Shown piece by piece: positions 1 to 8,054 of a stretch of 64,000 nt of DNA (the first letter of the stretch is position 1; each line of letters opens with the position of its first letter). This stretch comes from Promicromonospora umidemergens (GTDB lineage: Bacteria > Actinomycetota > Actinomycetes > Actinomycetales > Cellulomonadaceae). The position numbers and the translations under genes were made by a program. The DNA lies in contig NZ_JAMTCT010000002.1 of the NCBI RefSeq assembly GCF_024171995.1, positions 423,458 to 487,457 on the forward strand, given 5' to 3'. The notes beneath the pieces were generated by a model. It had not been told where the DNA came from. It did not search any database and worked only from the letters and a program-made list of their open reading frames with translations.

Positions 1-201
1 CCCGGCCGAGTCCCTCGTGTGGTGCGCCGTACCCATGACCCGGTCCTTGACCTGGGACATGCGGGAGCGCATCTTGTCCTTCTGGCGCTGCGCGACGTTG
101 CTGGGGCGTACCCGGTCGCCGAGCGTGTCGACGTCGTAGCTGAGCTCGTCGCGCGTGCGCTCGATGTTCGCCCGGATCTCGTCGGGATCGCTGGTGCTCA
201 T
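1..201 (-). CDS. DUF3618 family protein (3' end outside window)
   Basis: Sixty-seven residues are visible, starting MSTSDPDEIRANIERTRDEL, which is the hallmark start of the DUF3618 family (two-turn acidic helix with the IRxxIExTRxEL pattern). The family is small, mostly helical and usually ends in a membrane segment; here the C-terminus lies beyond base 1. The start ATG overlaps the stop of the upstream holin-like gene by four bases (ATGA), so the two are translationally coupled. Function is unknown for the family; co-occurrence with holin-like and glycine-rich anchor proteins suggests an envelope or stress role, which is inference. Confidence 0.85.
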   Translation of the reverse strand, partial: MSTSDPDEIRANIERTRDELSYDVDTLGDRVRPSNVAQRQKDKMRSRMSQVKDRVMGTAHHTRDSAG

Positions 202-710
202 GGGTTCTTCTCCTCGTGTCCTCGCAGTGCGTCGGGGATCTTCTTGACCGAGTCGGCCGTCTGCGGCAGTCCTTCCATCGCCTTGATCTCGCTGCGCCCG
301 CGCGCGGCGAGCACTGCGGCGATCACGGCCCAGACCGCGGCGACGACCAGGGCTGACCAGCCACCTCCCATGAGGTAGCTGAGCCCCCACCACAGGGCGA
401 GCGACAGGAACAGCAGCACCATGTGGCCCGCCACCCCGGCGCCGCCGAACATCCCGGCGCCCTTCCCTGCTCGCTTGGCCGTCTGCGCCGCTTCGGCCTT
501 CGCCAGCTCGACCTCCTGCCGGATCAGCGTCGAGAGGTCCCGGCTGACCTCGCTGAAGAGCTCTCCTATGCTCTGGTCGCCGCCCCGGGCATGCCGGTCG
601 GCGGGTCCGGTCGCGCCCACGCTCGTGGCGCCCAAGGGCTCCTGGCCCCTGGTGGTCGTCACTGGCTGCGCCGCGCTGGACGCGGCGAACGGGTCACGGT
701 CGCTCGACAT
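198..710 (-). CDS. Phage-holin-like integral membrane protein (Act_hol / holin superfamily III type)
   Basis: A 170-residue protein. Residues 46-80 form a charged amphipathic helix (IGELFSEVSRDLSTLIRQEV) typical of the actinobacterial holin-X family, followed by two hydrophobic segments at about 87-108 and 116-137 and a short polar tail. I chose the ATG at 710 because a GGGGGTGA ribosome-binding site sits just upstream; it overlaps the end of the preceding gene by 17 bases. Despite the family name this is a chromosomal housekeeping protein, not evidence of a prophage: no phage genes surround it. It is the middle gene of a three-gene operon. Confidence 0.85.
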   Translation of the reverse strand: MSSDRDPFAASSAAQPVTTTRGQEPLGATSVGATGPADRHARGGDQSIGELFSEVSRDLSTLIRQEVELAKAEAAQTAKRAGKGAGMFGGAGVAGHMVLLFLSLALWWGLSYLMGGGWSALVVAAVWAVIAAVLAARGRSEIKAMEGLPQTADSVKKIPDALRGHEEKNP

Positions 711-1572
711 CGTGCTCACCCCCGGTGGTCCGCGGTCGGGTTCCGCCAGGTGTCGTGGGCGGCGGGAACACCGGCGGCGTCTCGCCAGCGGTCGTCGGCA
801 CCTGCGGGTCCTGCGGAAGGTTGTCGTTTGCCATGGCCGGGAACGCACCGCTCCGCCCGATGTCCGGCTCACCGCCCTGCGCGCCGGACCCGACGGCCCC
901 CGCGCCGGTACCGCTCAGTCCGCCGGCGTCCGTGCCGCCGGCGCCACCCGCGCTGCTCGCCCAGGCGTTCCCTCCGCCGTACGAGCCGCCGGACGTGCCC
1001 GGATCCCGCCGGGCCGCCTCGTCGTCCTGGCCGGACGCGTCCTTCGCTCCGCGCAGGAACCGCCCGACGAGCAGGCCGGCTCCCGCGGCCAGCAGGACGA
1101 ACGTGCCCGGCCGGCGCCTGGCGAAGTCCTCGACCTCGTGCAGGACGTCGGTGGGCTGCCTGTCCTCGAACCACTGCGCGACGTGGCCGCTGGCCTCGCC
1201 CGCGCGCTGCACCAGGTCGGTCGCGTAACCCGGGTCCTGGGTCCCGCCGGCCATCTGGTTCAGCTCGTCGCCCAGCGACCGGAGCCCGCCCGCGAGGTGC
1301 TGCTGCTGGGACTCCATCTGGGAGCTGAGCTCGGTCCGCGTGCGGTCCACCAGCCCCCGCGCACGGTCCGTCGCCTCGTGGGCGACGTCGCGCGCGCGCT
1401 CCTTCGCGTCGTGGGCAGTCTCCCGGCCTGCGTCGCCGACCCGCGACGCCGCCTCGCTGGCCCGATCCTTGACGCCGGTCGTGTCGCTACCCGCGTCGCC
1501 TCCCGTGCTGCCGGGCGCCCAGGCTCGCTGCGAACCGGCCCCCGTGCCGTACGGAACATTCGTCTCGCTCAT
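694..1572 (-). CDS. Glycine-rich membrane-anchored protein (ElaB/DUF883-like arrangement)
   Basis: A 292-residue protein of low complexity. Residues 30-100 are a long charged helix with repeated Ala/Asp/Arg (resembling LEA-like or apolipoprotein helices), residues 110-150 hold an amphipathic segment, and residues 156-174 are a short membrane segment GTFVLLAAGAGLLVGRFLRG, which looks like the C-terminal anchor of ElaB/YqjD/DUF883 proteins, followed by a Gly/Ser/Pro-rich tail of over 100 residues. The ATG at 1572 has an AGGAGT site upstream. It is the first gene of the operon with the holin-like and DUF3618 genes. I do not recognise a named family for the whole protein; a ribosome- or membrane-associated stress role is inference. 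Confidence 0.7.
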   Translation of the reverse strand: MSETNVPYGTGAGSQRAWAPGSTGGDAGSDTTGVKDRASEAASRVGDAGRETAHDAKERARDVAHEATDRARGLVDRTRTELSSQMESQQQHLAGGLRSLGDELNQMAGGTQDPGYATDLVQRAGEASGHVAQWFEDRQPTDVLHEVEDFARRRPGTFVLLAAGAGLLVGRFLRGAKDASGQDDEAARRDPGTSGGSYGGGNAWASSAGGAGGTDAGGLSGTGAGAVGSGAQGGEPDIGRSGAFPAMANDNLPQDPQVPTTAGETPPVFPPPTTPGGTRPRTTGGEHDVERP

Positions 1573-1817
1573 GGTCGACTCCTGTCGTCGTCCACGCCCG
1601 GTACCAGCCGGACGGGTTCGCAGAGCACGAGCCACGGGTGGCCCTGCTCCACCGGTGCGGCCTCTTCCTGACCTCGGCCCAACGTAAGACGCCGTGCGGC
1701 ACTCGCAACCCGACCGCGATCGGCAGGCCCACCAGCCTTGCGAGCCGACCGCTTCGTGCCCACGATGGGCGCGGCGTCGAGCAGGGGCGCGGCCGGTGCA
1801 CGATCAGGAGGCTTCAC

Positions 1818-3005
1818 ATGACCTCAGCTCCCGTGCGGGACCCCGCGTCGACCGACGACGCCGTCCGGCGCCCCTCGGACGACGCCGCTGCCCACCTCCC
1901 GCTCCCGCGCCCGCGCGGCCCGTTGAGCGCCGCACTGCTCGCCGGGCTCACCGCCGGACCGCCCACCGACGACGCCCACGACCGTCTCGCACCCGTGCGC
2001 GAGGCGGTCGCGAACGCCCTGTCCGACACGGCAGGCCCGCAGGGCGGCGCCCGCCCCACCGACGAGCAGGCCGACGAGCAGGACGACGAGCAGGACCGCG
2101 GCGTCCTCGGCGACGGCGACCTGCAGCTCGCGCTCACGGTCCTGTACGAGCTGCACCACCGAGGTGTCGACGGGATCGACGACGCGTGGGAGTGGGAGCC
2201 GGCCCTCCTGGCCGTGCGGCAGGCGCTCGAGCGTCCGTTCGAGGCGGCCGTGCGCGCCCGGGCGGGACAGCCGACGTGCGACGAGACCGACGCCACCGGC
2301 GTCGCACGGCGGCTGTTCGAGCTGGCCGATGCCGACGGCGGCCCGAGTCTCGCGCGGTACGTCGCCAAGCACGCCGACGCCGAGCAGGCTCGCGAGTTCC
2401 TGGTCCTGCGGTCGATCTACCAGCTGATGGAGGCCGACCCGCACACGTGGGCGGTCCCGCGGCTGCACGGCACACCCAAGGCGGCGCTGGTGGAGATCCA
2501 GGCGGACGAGTACGGCGGTGGCACGCCGGGCCGCCTGCACTCCGAGCTGTTCGCGCACACGATGCGTGGCGCTGGCCTCGACGACACGTACGGCCGGTAC
2601 CTCGACGTGGTGCCGACGCCGGTGCTCGCCTCGCTGAACACGATGTCGCTGTTCGCGCTGCACCGCCGGCTCCGCGGGGCGATCGTCGGCCACCTGGCCG
2701 CGTACGAGATCACGTCGTCGATCCCGAGCAGGCTGTACGGCGACGGGTTCCGGCGGCTCGGGCACGACGCCGGTACGACGCGCTACTTCGACGAGCACGT
2801 CGAGGCGGACTCGGTGCACGAGCAGATCGCCGCACGCGACCTGGCGGGCCGGCTCGTCGAGCAGCAACCAGCGCTCCTGGACGACGTCCTGCTCGGCGCC
2901 GCCGCCTGCCTGGCCATCGACGGCGACGTCGGCGTGTTCGCGCTGAGCCGCTGGAAGGACGGTGCTTCCGCGCTGCTCGTCCCCCTCGCCGACACGCCGG
3001 TCTGA
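1818..3005 (+). CDS. Iron-containing redox enzyme family protein (haem-oxygenase-like diiron fold)
   Basis: A 395-residue protein. The core signature EIQADEYGGG...HSELFAHTM around residues 225-245 is the metal-ligand segment of the Haem_oxygenas_2 / iron-containing redox enzyme family, and further Glu/His ligands lie on downstream helices. Members are non-haem diiron oxidases/oxygenases acting on small amines or fatty acids; the substrate here cannot be told. The N-terminal 90 residues are acidic and low complexity, with a run of DEQ repeats near residue 80. The ATG at 1818 has a perfect AGGAGG site. The gene stands alone between divergent and tandem neighbours. Confidence 0.85.
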   Translation: MTSAPVRDPASTDDAVRRPSDDAAAHLPLPRPRGPLSAALLAGLTAGPPTDDAHDRLAPVREAVANALSDTAGPQGGARPTDEQADEQDDEQDRGVLGDGDLQLALTVLYELHHRGVDGIDDAWEWEPALLAVRQALERPFEAAVRARAGQPTCDETDATGVARRLFELADADGGPSLARYVAKHADAEQAREFLVLRSIYQLMEADPHTWAVPRLHGTPKAALVEIQADEYGGGTPGRLHSELFAHTMRGAGLDDTYGRYLDVVPTPVLASLNTMSLFALHRRLRGAIVGHLAAYEITSSIPSRLYGDGFRRLGHDAGTTRYFDEHVEADSVHEQIAARDLAGRLVEQQPALLDDVLLGAAACLAIDGDVGVFALSRWKDGASALLVPLADTPV

Positions 3006-3135
3006 CCTGCGCGGACGCATCCAGAGCGCGGAGGATCTGGGACGGCGGACTGTCCGAATCGTCCGAACGGCTCTACACTTGAGCTCTCGGGGTCATGAAG
3101 CGGCTCCAGATCCGAACCGGATCTGGGAGGTCTAC

Positions 3136-3912
3136 ATGTCATCCTTCACACAGACTCAGCCGACCCTCGCGGAAGACGCCGGAGGCGATCTCGCGGCCCC
3201 CTCGCCCGGCTTGTCGGCAGCCGACCTGTCCCGCGCCCTCGGCCTGGGGACCAACCTCCTCGTCGGCCGCTACAGCGTCGAGCTCGCCTCGGGGACCTGG
3301 TGGTGGTCCGACGAGGTCTACACGATGCACGGGTGGCGGCGCGACGAGGTCGAGCCGGGCCTGGAGGCGCTCCGCTCGCGCAAGCACCCGGACGACCGGA
3401 GCCGGGTGGTCCGGGCCGCCGGCGAGGCACTGCGGCTCGGCCGTCCGTTCGCCTGCGCGCACCGGATCGTGGACCGGAAGGGCAGGACCCGGTCGGTGGT
3501 CGTGACCGGCCAGGGGTCGCAGGGGCCACGTGGCCGCTCGCCCGAGCTGGTCGGCTACGTCGTCGACGTGACGCCGGTGCAGAAGGAGGCGCTGGCCCGA
3601 CGGTCCGACGGCGTGGTGAACCGAGCCTTCGTCAGCCAGGCCACGATCGAGCAGGTCAAGGGCGTGATCGTCGCGGTGCGCGGTGTGGAGGAGACCGCGG
3701 CCACCGACGCCCTCGTCGCCGCGGCGAAGGGGGCCGGTGTCTCCCTGCGACTGGCGGCCGACCAGGTGATGGCGGCGCTGCGGGCCAGTGACGACGGCAC
3801 GGCCGTCACGCACGACATGCTGGATCGCGCCCTGGCGGGGGTCCAGCCCGTCGGCCGGCCGCGGAGTCACGACCCCCTGCTGACTCGGCGGCCGCGCAAG
3901 CTGCAGAGCTGA
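3136..3912 (+). CDS. PAS and ANTAR domain RNA-binding antitermination regulator
   Basis: A 258-residue protein with an N-terminal PAS fold (about 35-150: WWWSDEVYTMHGWRRDEV followed by a HPDDR motif, a PAS_3-type sensor) and a C-terminal ANTAR domain (about 160-225: ATIEQVKGVIVAVRGV...AFxxL-like helices). ANTAR proteins bind paired hairpins in nascent mRNA and prevent termination. The combination is common in actinobacteria as a one-component stress/light/redox sensor. ATG at 3136 follows a GGGAGG site. No partner histidine kinase is adjacent, so the PAS domain is probably the sensor itself. Its RNA targets cannot be deduced here. Confidence 0.9.
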   Translation: MSSFTQTQPTLAEDAGGDLAAPSPGLSAADLSRALGLGTNLLVGRYSVELASGTWWWSDEVYTMHGWRRDEVEPGLEALRSRKHPDDRSRVVRAAGEALRLGRPFACAHRIVDRKGRTRSVVVTGQGSQGPRGRSPELVGYVVDVTPVQKEALARRSDGVVNRAFVSQATIEQVKGVIVAVRGVEETAATDALVAAAKGAGVSLRLAADQVMAALRASDDGTAVTHDMLDRALAGVQPVGRPRSHDPLLTRRPRKLQS

Positions 3913-3944
3913 ACCGGTCTCGAGCTCCCCCAGCGGAGACCGTC

Positions 3945-3985
3945 GTCGGCCCCGTCGCTCCCCTCGGGAGAGTGGCGGGGCCGGC
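3945..3985 (+). terminator. Probable bidirectional terminator hairpin
   Basis: GTCGGCCCCG (3945-3954) pairs with CGGGGCCGGC (3976-3985), ten pairs with one G-U, around a 21-base loop that itself contains a small hairpin. It lies between the convergent ends of the PAS-ANTAR and NmrA-like genes. There is no U-tract, as is usual for high-GC actinobacteria. Confidence 0.5.
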
Positions 3986-4019
3986 TCACGACGGCGGTGC
4001 GGTCACGCTGTCACGGCCC

Positions 4020-5051
4020 TCAGCCGAGCGGGATCTGGTCCTTGCGCTCGATCAGCCAGTCCTCGAGCGATGCCAGCGCCGGGTTGAGCTCCGCACGGAT
4101 CGCCTCTGGATCGCGGATCCCGACGAAGTACTCGGCCGCCTCGGCGTAGAACTGGTACATGTTGCCGACCTCGTCGGCCGCGGGGAACCCCGCGGACCGA
4201 AGCTGGTCGTGCGTCATGGGGCGGTACTCGACGGCCTCGCCCAGGATCCTGGCGAACATCTCGGCGAGCTCGACGCCGGTGAGGCGGTCTCCGGCGAGCC
4301 CCACGGCGCGGCCCACGTACTTGGCCCCCGCTCGGAAGATGCCGTACGCGGTGCGGCCGATGTCCTCCGCGGCAACCACCGCGAGCGCCGAGTCGTCCAG
4401 CGGGTTGGTCAGCACCAGGCGCCCGTCCTGCTCCCGGTGCGGGCCCTGCCCTCCCGTGAGGAACGACTCGTAGAACATAGTCGTGAGCAGGGACGTCGTC
4501 GGCACACCGAGGCTGGTGAAGTGGTGGTCGGCCACGCTCTTTGCGTCGAAGTGCGGCACCTTGTAGCCGTCGACGAGCGTGGGCGGCTCGCTGCCGAGGT
4601 GCTCGAAGTGCGGCCTGGTGTCCTCGAGCGTGGACCAGACCACGTGCTTCAGCCCCGCGTCCTTCGCGGCCCGCGCCGCGGCGCCCGCCTGGTCGATCTC
4701 CATCTGCGGACGGCTGCGCGCCGCCTCTTCCTCGGGCGTCCGCTCGGCCCAGAAGTTGGTCACGACGAAGGCACCGTAGGCCCCGTCGAACGCGCGGCGG
4801 ACGCTCGCCTCGTCGTCCAGATCGGCCTCGACGACGTCGGCGCCCCGCTGTGCGAAGGCCCGGGCCGCCGCGGACCCGGGGTTGCGCGTCAGGACGCGCA
4901 GCGCGAACGGTCGGTCGGGGTCGTCGAGGATCGCGCGGGCGAGCCCGCCACCCTGCTGCCCGGTGGCGCCGACGACGGCGATGATCTTCTGGTCGGTAGC
5001 TGTCCTGCTGGTCTCGGTCCTGCTGGTCTCGGTCCTGCTGTTCTCGGTCAT
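4020..5051 (-). CDS. NmrA-like NAD(P)-binding protein (atypical SDR)
   Basis: A 343-residue protein. After a short repetitive N-terminus the Rossmann motif IIAVVGATGQQGGGLARAIL gives the GxxGxxG dinucleotide site; the rest matches the NmrA/HSCARG family (EADLDDEASVRRAFDGAYG, VVWSTLED, AEDIGRTAYGIF). Such proteins are redox sensors or quinone reductase-like enzymes. It is divergently transcribed from an MmyB-type HTH regulator, the common arrangement for regulator/oxidoreductase pairs. Residues 3-18 consist of three ETSRT-like pentapeptides encoded by three 15-bp units; this repeat sits just before the conserved domain and probably has no catalytic role. Confidence 0.85.
   Translation of the reverse strand: MTENSRTETSRTETSRTATDQKIIAVVGATGQQGGGLARAILDDPDRPFALRVLTRNPGSAAARAFAQRGADVVEADLDDEASVRRAFDGAYGAFVVTNFWAERTPEEEAARSRPQMEIDQAGAAARAAKDAGLKHVVWSTLEDTRPHFEHLGSEPPTLVDGYKVPHFDAKSVADHHFTSLGVPTTSLLTTMFYESFLTGGQGPHREQDGRLVLTNPLDDSALAVVAAEDIGRTAYGIFRAGAKYVGRAVGLAGDRLTGVELAEMFARILGEAVEYRPMTHDQLRSAGFPAADEVGNMYQFYAEAAEYFVGIRDPEAIRAELNPALASLEDWLIERKDQIPLG
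5002..5046. repeat. Three 15-bp tandem units at the start of the NmrA-like gene
   Basis: Units at 5002-5016, 5017-5031 and 5032-5046 (GTCCTGCTGGTCTCG twice, then one base changed) encode pentapeptides of the ETSRT type on the minus strand, directly behind the start codon. Confidence 0.9.
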
Positions 5052-5096
5052 GGCGGCATCGTGCGCCGGCCGGCGGTCGGAGCACCACGCCATGCG

Positions 5097-5108
5097 GTGG
5101 GTACCCAC
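5097..5108. promoter_or_regulatory. Palindrome in divergent promoter (candidate HTH operator)
   Basis: GTGGGTACCCAC is a perfect 12-bp palindrome in the 100-bp gap between the NmrA-like gene and the HTH regulator, placed where it could control both. Assignment to the adjacent regulator is inference. Confidence 0.5.
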
Positions 5109-5153
5109 GCCAGGGGATGGCTCACCGCGCCGGGACGGTGGACCATGGAGGGC

Positions 5154-5984
5154 ATGAGCGAACAGCGGAACGTCGGGCTCGCGGGCTTTCTCCGCTCTCG
5201 CAGGGAGGCGCTCACGCCGGCCGGCGTCGGAGTGAAGACGTACGGCGAGCAGCGCCGCGTGCCGGGGCTGCGTCGCGAGGAGGTGGCGCGGCTCGCGGGG
5301 ATGAGCGTGAACTACTACACGCGCATCGAGCAGGGCGAGAGCCACCAGATGTCCGACGCCGTGCTGGAGTCGATCGCCGGCGCGCTCCGGCTCGACGAGA
5401 GCGAGCGCCTCCACCTGCTCCGGCTCGCCTGGCCCGCGCAGGTCGCCCGGCGCGAGATCCGTCCCGAGCGCCTGCGGTACACCGTGCAGGCTCTCGCCGA
5501 GAGCATGACGGACCAGGCGGTGATCGTCGTCGGGCGCCGCATCGACCTGCTCGGCGGCAACCCGCTCGGCTTCGCGCTGCTGGGGCTCGGGCCCGAGCAG
5601 CGGCCGAATTTGGCCCGGCAGATGTTCCTCGACCCGGCGATGCGTGACCTCTACGTCGACTGGGAGCGTGAGGCCACCTACCTCGCGTCCTATCTCCGGA
5701 TGGCCTCGGGCGACCAGCCGGACGACCCGCTCCTGAACGAGCTCGTCGGAGAGCTGAGCATCAAGAGCCCCGACTTCGTCCGGATCTGGGCGGCACACCC
5801 GGTCGCCGAGTGCACGCACTCCGTCCAGGAGTACGAGCACCCGCTGGTCGGCAGGCTGTCGCTCAACACGGAGGGCTTCCACCTGCCCGACGCCCCCGCC
5901 CAGCGCATCGTCTTCCTCGGCGCGGCGCCCGGCTCGGACTCGGCCGGACGGCTCAGGCTCCTCGGTTCGCTGGCCTCCGGCTGA
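5154..5984 (+). CDS. XRE-family HTH regulator with MmyB-like ligand-binding domain
   Basis: A 276-residue protein. Residues 1-80 form an HTH_31 domain (FLRSRREALTPAGVG, VPGLRREEVARLAGMSVNYY, TRIEQGE), and residues 100-270 a PAS-like MmyB ligand-binding domain (DLYVDWEREATYLASYLRM, HPVAECTHSVQEYEHPLVG, ending in FLGAAPGSDSA). This architecture is typical of actinobacterial repressors that sit divergent to an SDR or other oxidoreductase, as here. The start is uncertain: ATG 5154 leaves only one base after the GGAGGG motif, and ATG 5145 gives a three-residue longer form. Confidence 0.88.
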   Translation: MSEQRNVGLAGFLRSRREALTPAGVGVKTYGEQRRVPGLRREEVARLAGMSVNYYTRIEQGESHQMSDAVLESIAGALRLDESERLHLLRLAWPAQVARREIRPERLRYTVQALAESMTDQAVIVVGRRIDLLGGNPLGFALLGLGPEQRPNLARQMFLDPAMRDLYVDWEREATYLASYLRMASGDQPDDPLLNELVGELSIKSPDFVRIWAAHPVAECTHSVQEYEHPLVGRLSLNTEGFHLPDAPAQRIVFLGAAPGSDSAGRLRLLGSLASG

Positions 5985-6007
5985 GCCGGCGAAAACCGGC
6001 TCAGCCG
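5978..6007 (+). terminator. Strong hairpin terminator between convergent genes
   Basis: A 12-bp perfect stem (5978-5989 with 5996-6007) around the six-base loop CGAAAA. It starts at the stop codon of the HTH gene and lies 40 bases beyond the end of the permease gene, so it can serve both. Confidence 0.75.
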
Positions 6008-6049
6008 CCACGGTTGCTGGGTCACGGACCTGACGTCCGGACCTGACGT

Positions 6050-7345
6050 CTACTCGGAACGGACAGCGAGCGCTGGGCTGATCGCTGCGGCCCGCCTGGC
6101 CGGGTACACCGACGCGATCAGCCCGACGCCAGCACCGATCACCGGGCCGAGTGCGATCCACCCGGGGTGCAGCACGGCGGTCCATCCGTTGGCGGCGGAG
6201 GTGGCGACGACGGCGGCCGCTGCCACCGCCGCCCCGACCAGACCGCCCAGCAGGCCGATGAGCAGACCTTCGGTCAGGAACACCGCCGCGACCTGCGCCC
6301 GAGAGCAGCCGAGCGCACGTCGCAGCCCGATCTCAGCGGTGCGTGCCATGACCGCGATGACCATCGAGTTCGCAATGAGCAGGATCGTCAGCCCCATGAG
6401 AATGGTTCCTGTCCACGCAGCGAGCCGGTCGAGCTGGGTCGAGACACCACGCCGAAGCGAGTCGACAGAGACGACCGGGGATACGCTCAGCCGTTCCGGG
6501 GCGGCCGGGCGCACCGCGAGCGCAGCGACCTTCGCGACCTGTGTACCGGCACCAGGTACGGATCTGATCAGGATCTCCGCCTCGCGGTCGTCTCCCGCCA
6601 TCTCCACACCCGTGGCGTACGGCACGACGACGGCATCGGCCAACGCCGCCGGCCCTTCGCCGCCGAGAAACCCCGCCACGTCGTACGGGCTGCCGTCGAT
6701 CGACACCTGCAACCCTGTCGGATCGTCCGTCACGGGGACGTCCAACCGTCCGGCGGCGGTCTCACCGAGCAGCACCACAGGCTCCGTGCGGTCGAGGAGG
6801 AAGTACCTTTCGCTGGGGCCAGGTGTTCGAGCAGCCGCAAGGTAGCCCGACGTCAGTGCGACGACGTCCGGAGGGCTTGCGGCGCCCTCGCGACCAGGCT
6901 CGTCACCGCTCGGAAGCCTCGTCACCACGGGGCTGGCGACCAGGCTCACGTCCAGCCGACGTCCTCCGGCCTCGATCAGATCTACCTCGCGAAGGCGCCG
7001 CTCGGTGTCGTCCGGCAAGACCGGGCTCGCACTGTCCGGAATCGCACTGTCCGGGCTCGCACTGTCCGACGCCGACGCGCGGCGCTCCTCCATAGCGCCT
7101 TCACCGTCTCGTGTCGGCGCGACCGAGACAGTCATCAGGTCGAGCGTCGACGCAGCGATGTCCGAACCGATCTGAGCGGAGGCGGCGGCGGAGATCCCCA
7201 CCGATGCGAGCAACGCACCGGTAGACAGGCCGACGGCTGCGACCATCATCAGGGCACGGGCGCGCCGTGAGGACAGCTCGATGAGGACGTCCTCGAGCAG
7301 ATCCGCAGGCCCTTGTGACCATCGCCCGAGCGTCCTTCTACGCAT
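6050..7345 (-). CDS. ABC transporter permease, FtsX/MacB type
   Basis: A 431-residue protein: an N-terminal membrane segment (about 26-48), a periplasmic core of about 230 residues, and three C-terminal membrane segments, the FtsX-family layout (motifs GLRRALGCSRAQVAAVFLTE and YPARRAAAISPALAVR). It moves cargo from the periplasmic/cell-surface side using ATP hydrolysed by the adjacent ATPase. The start ATG 7345 overlaps the ATPase stop by eight bases and has a GGGGAG site. The extracytoplasmic domain has three pentapeptide repeats (SDSAS, PDSAI, PDSAS). Last gene of the exporter operon. Confidence 0.88.
   Translation of the reverse strand: MRRRTLGRWSQGPADLLEDVLIELSSRRARALMMVAAVGLSTGALLASVGISAAASAQIGSDIAASTLDLMTVSVAPTRDGEGAMEERRASASDSASPDSAIPDSASPVLPDDTERRLREVDLIEAGGRRLDVSLVASPVVTRLPSGDEPGREGAASPPDVVALTSGYLAAARTPGPSERYFLLDRTEPVVLLGETAAGRLDVPVTDDPTGLQVSIDGSPYDVAGFLGGEGPAALADAVVVPYATGVEMAGDDREAEILIRSVPGAGTQVAKVAALAVRPAAPERLSVSPVVSVDSLRRGVSTQLDRLAAWTGTILMGLTILLIANSMVIAVMARTAEIGLRRALGCSRAQVAAVFLTEGLLIGLLGGLVGAAVAAAAVVATSAANGWTAVLHPGWIALGPVIGAGVGLIASVYPARRAAAISPALAVRSE
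7028..7072. repeat. Three 15-bp tandem units inside the permease gene
   Basis: Units begin at 7028, 7043 and 7058, each starting CGCACTGTCCG and differing only in the last four bases. They encode a Ser/Asp/Pro-rich stretch of the extracytoplasmic domain. Confidence 0.9.
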
Positions 7346-8054
7346 CGGCGCGCTCCCCGAGCACGCTGCCGCGAACCCTGGTGATCGCACGATGCTCGAT
7401 CCGGCCGTCAACCAGGTCGGGGCGCCGGTCCGCCCACGCGGCGGTTCGTGCGTCGTGGGTGATGACGACGACAGCGACGCCCCGGGCGGCCTGCTCGTCG
7501 AACAGGTCCAGAACCCCCCGGGCGTTCACGTCGTCGAGGTTCCCGGTCGGTTCGTCCGCCAGGAGGACCCTCGGCGACGGCGCCACGGCCCGTGCGACGG
7601 CCAGCCGTTGCTTCTCGCCGCCGGACAGCAGACGCCCCGGCGTCGTGGCCCGGTGCGTCAGTCCGACACGACCTAGCACCTCGGTGACCATCGACGCTCG
7701 CACGTCCCGTGCCAGGCCAGCCGCCATCAGCCCGAGCGACACGTTCTCCTCGACCGTGCGGTGCCCCAGCACGTGCGACTCCTGGAAGACGAACCCCAGC
7801 ATGGTCGCACGCAGCCTGTCACGGACCCTGTCACCGACCCGGGAGACGTCCTCGCCGGCCAGGCTGTACGTTCCCGAGGTGGGCTCATCCAGCAGTCCGA
7901 CGATGTTCAGCAGGGTCGACTTGCCCGAACCGGATCGTCCGAGCACCGCGACGCGTTCCCCCTCGCAGACGTCGAGGTCGACTCCGCGCAACGCCTCTAC
8001 CGGCGGGTCGACGTCGTAGGTCTTCGTGACCTCGCTCAGCACCATGAGACTCAC
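7338..8054 (-). CDS. ABC transporter ATP-binding protein (LolD/MacB type)
   Basis: A 238-residue ATPase with Walker A GRSGSGKS (about residue 39), Q-loop in FVFQESHVL, signature LSGGEKQR and Walker B VLLADEPTGNLDD, followed by the H-loop VVVITHDART. It energises the FtsX-like permease encoded downstream. The GTG start at 8054 overlaps the stop of the adaptor gene as GTGA, showing tight coupling, and an alternative ATG lies three codons in. Confidence 0.95.
   Translation of the reverse strand: MSLMVLSEVTKTYDVDPPVEALRGVDLDVCEGERVAVLGRSGSGKSTLLNIVGLLDEPTSGTYSLAGEDVSRVGDRVRDRLRATMLGFVFQESHVLGHRTVEENVSLGLMAAGLARDVRASMVTEVLGRVGLTHRATTPGRLLSGGEKQRLAVARAVAPSPRVLLADEPTGNLDDVNARGVLDLFDEQAARGVAVVVITHDARTAAWADRRPDLVDGRIEHRAITRVRGSVLGERADA

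Noticed and set aside
198-710. Prophage call because of a holin-like gene
   Set aside because: The family is a common chromosomal actinobacterial membrane protein; no other phage genes are nearby.
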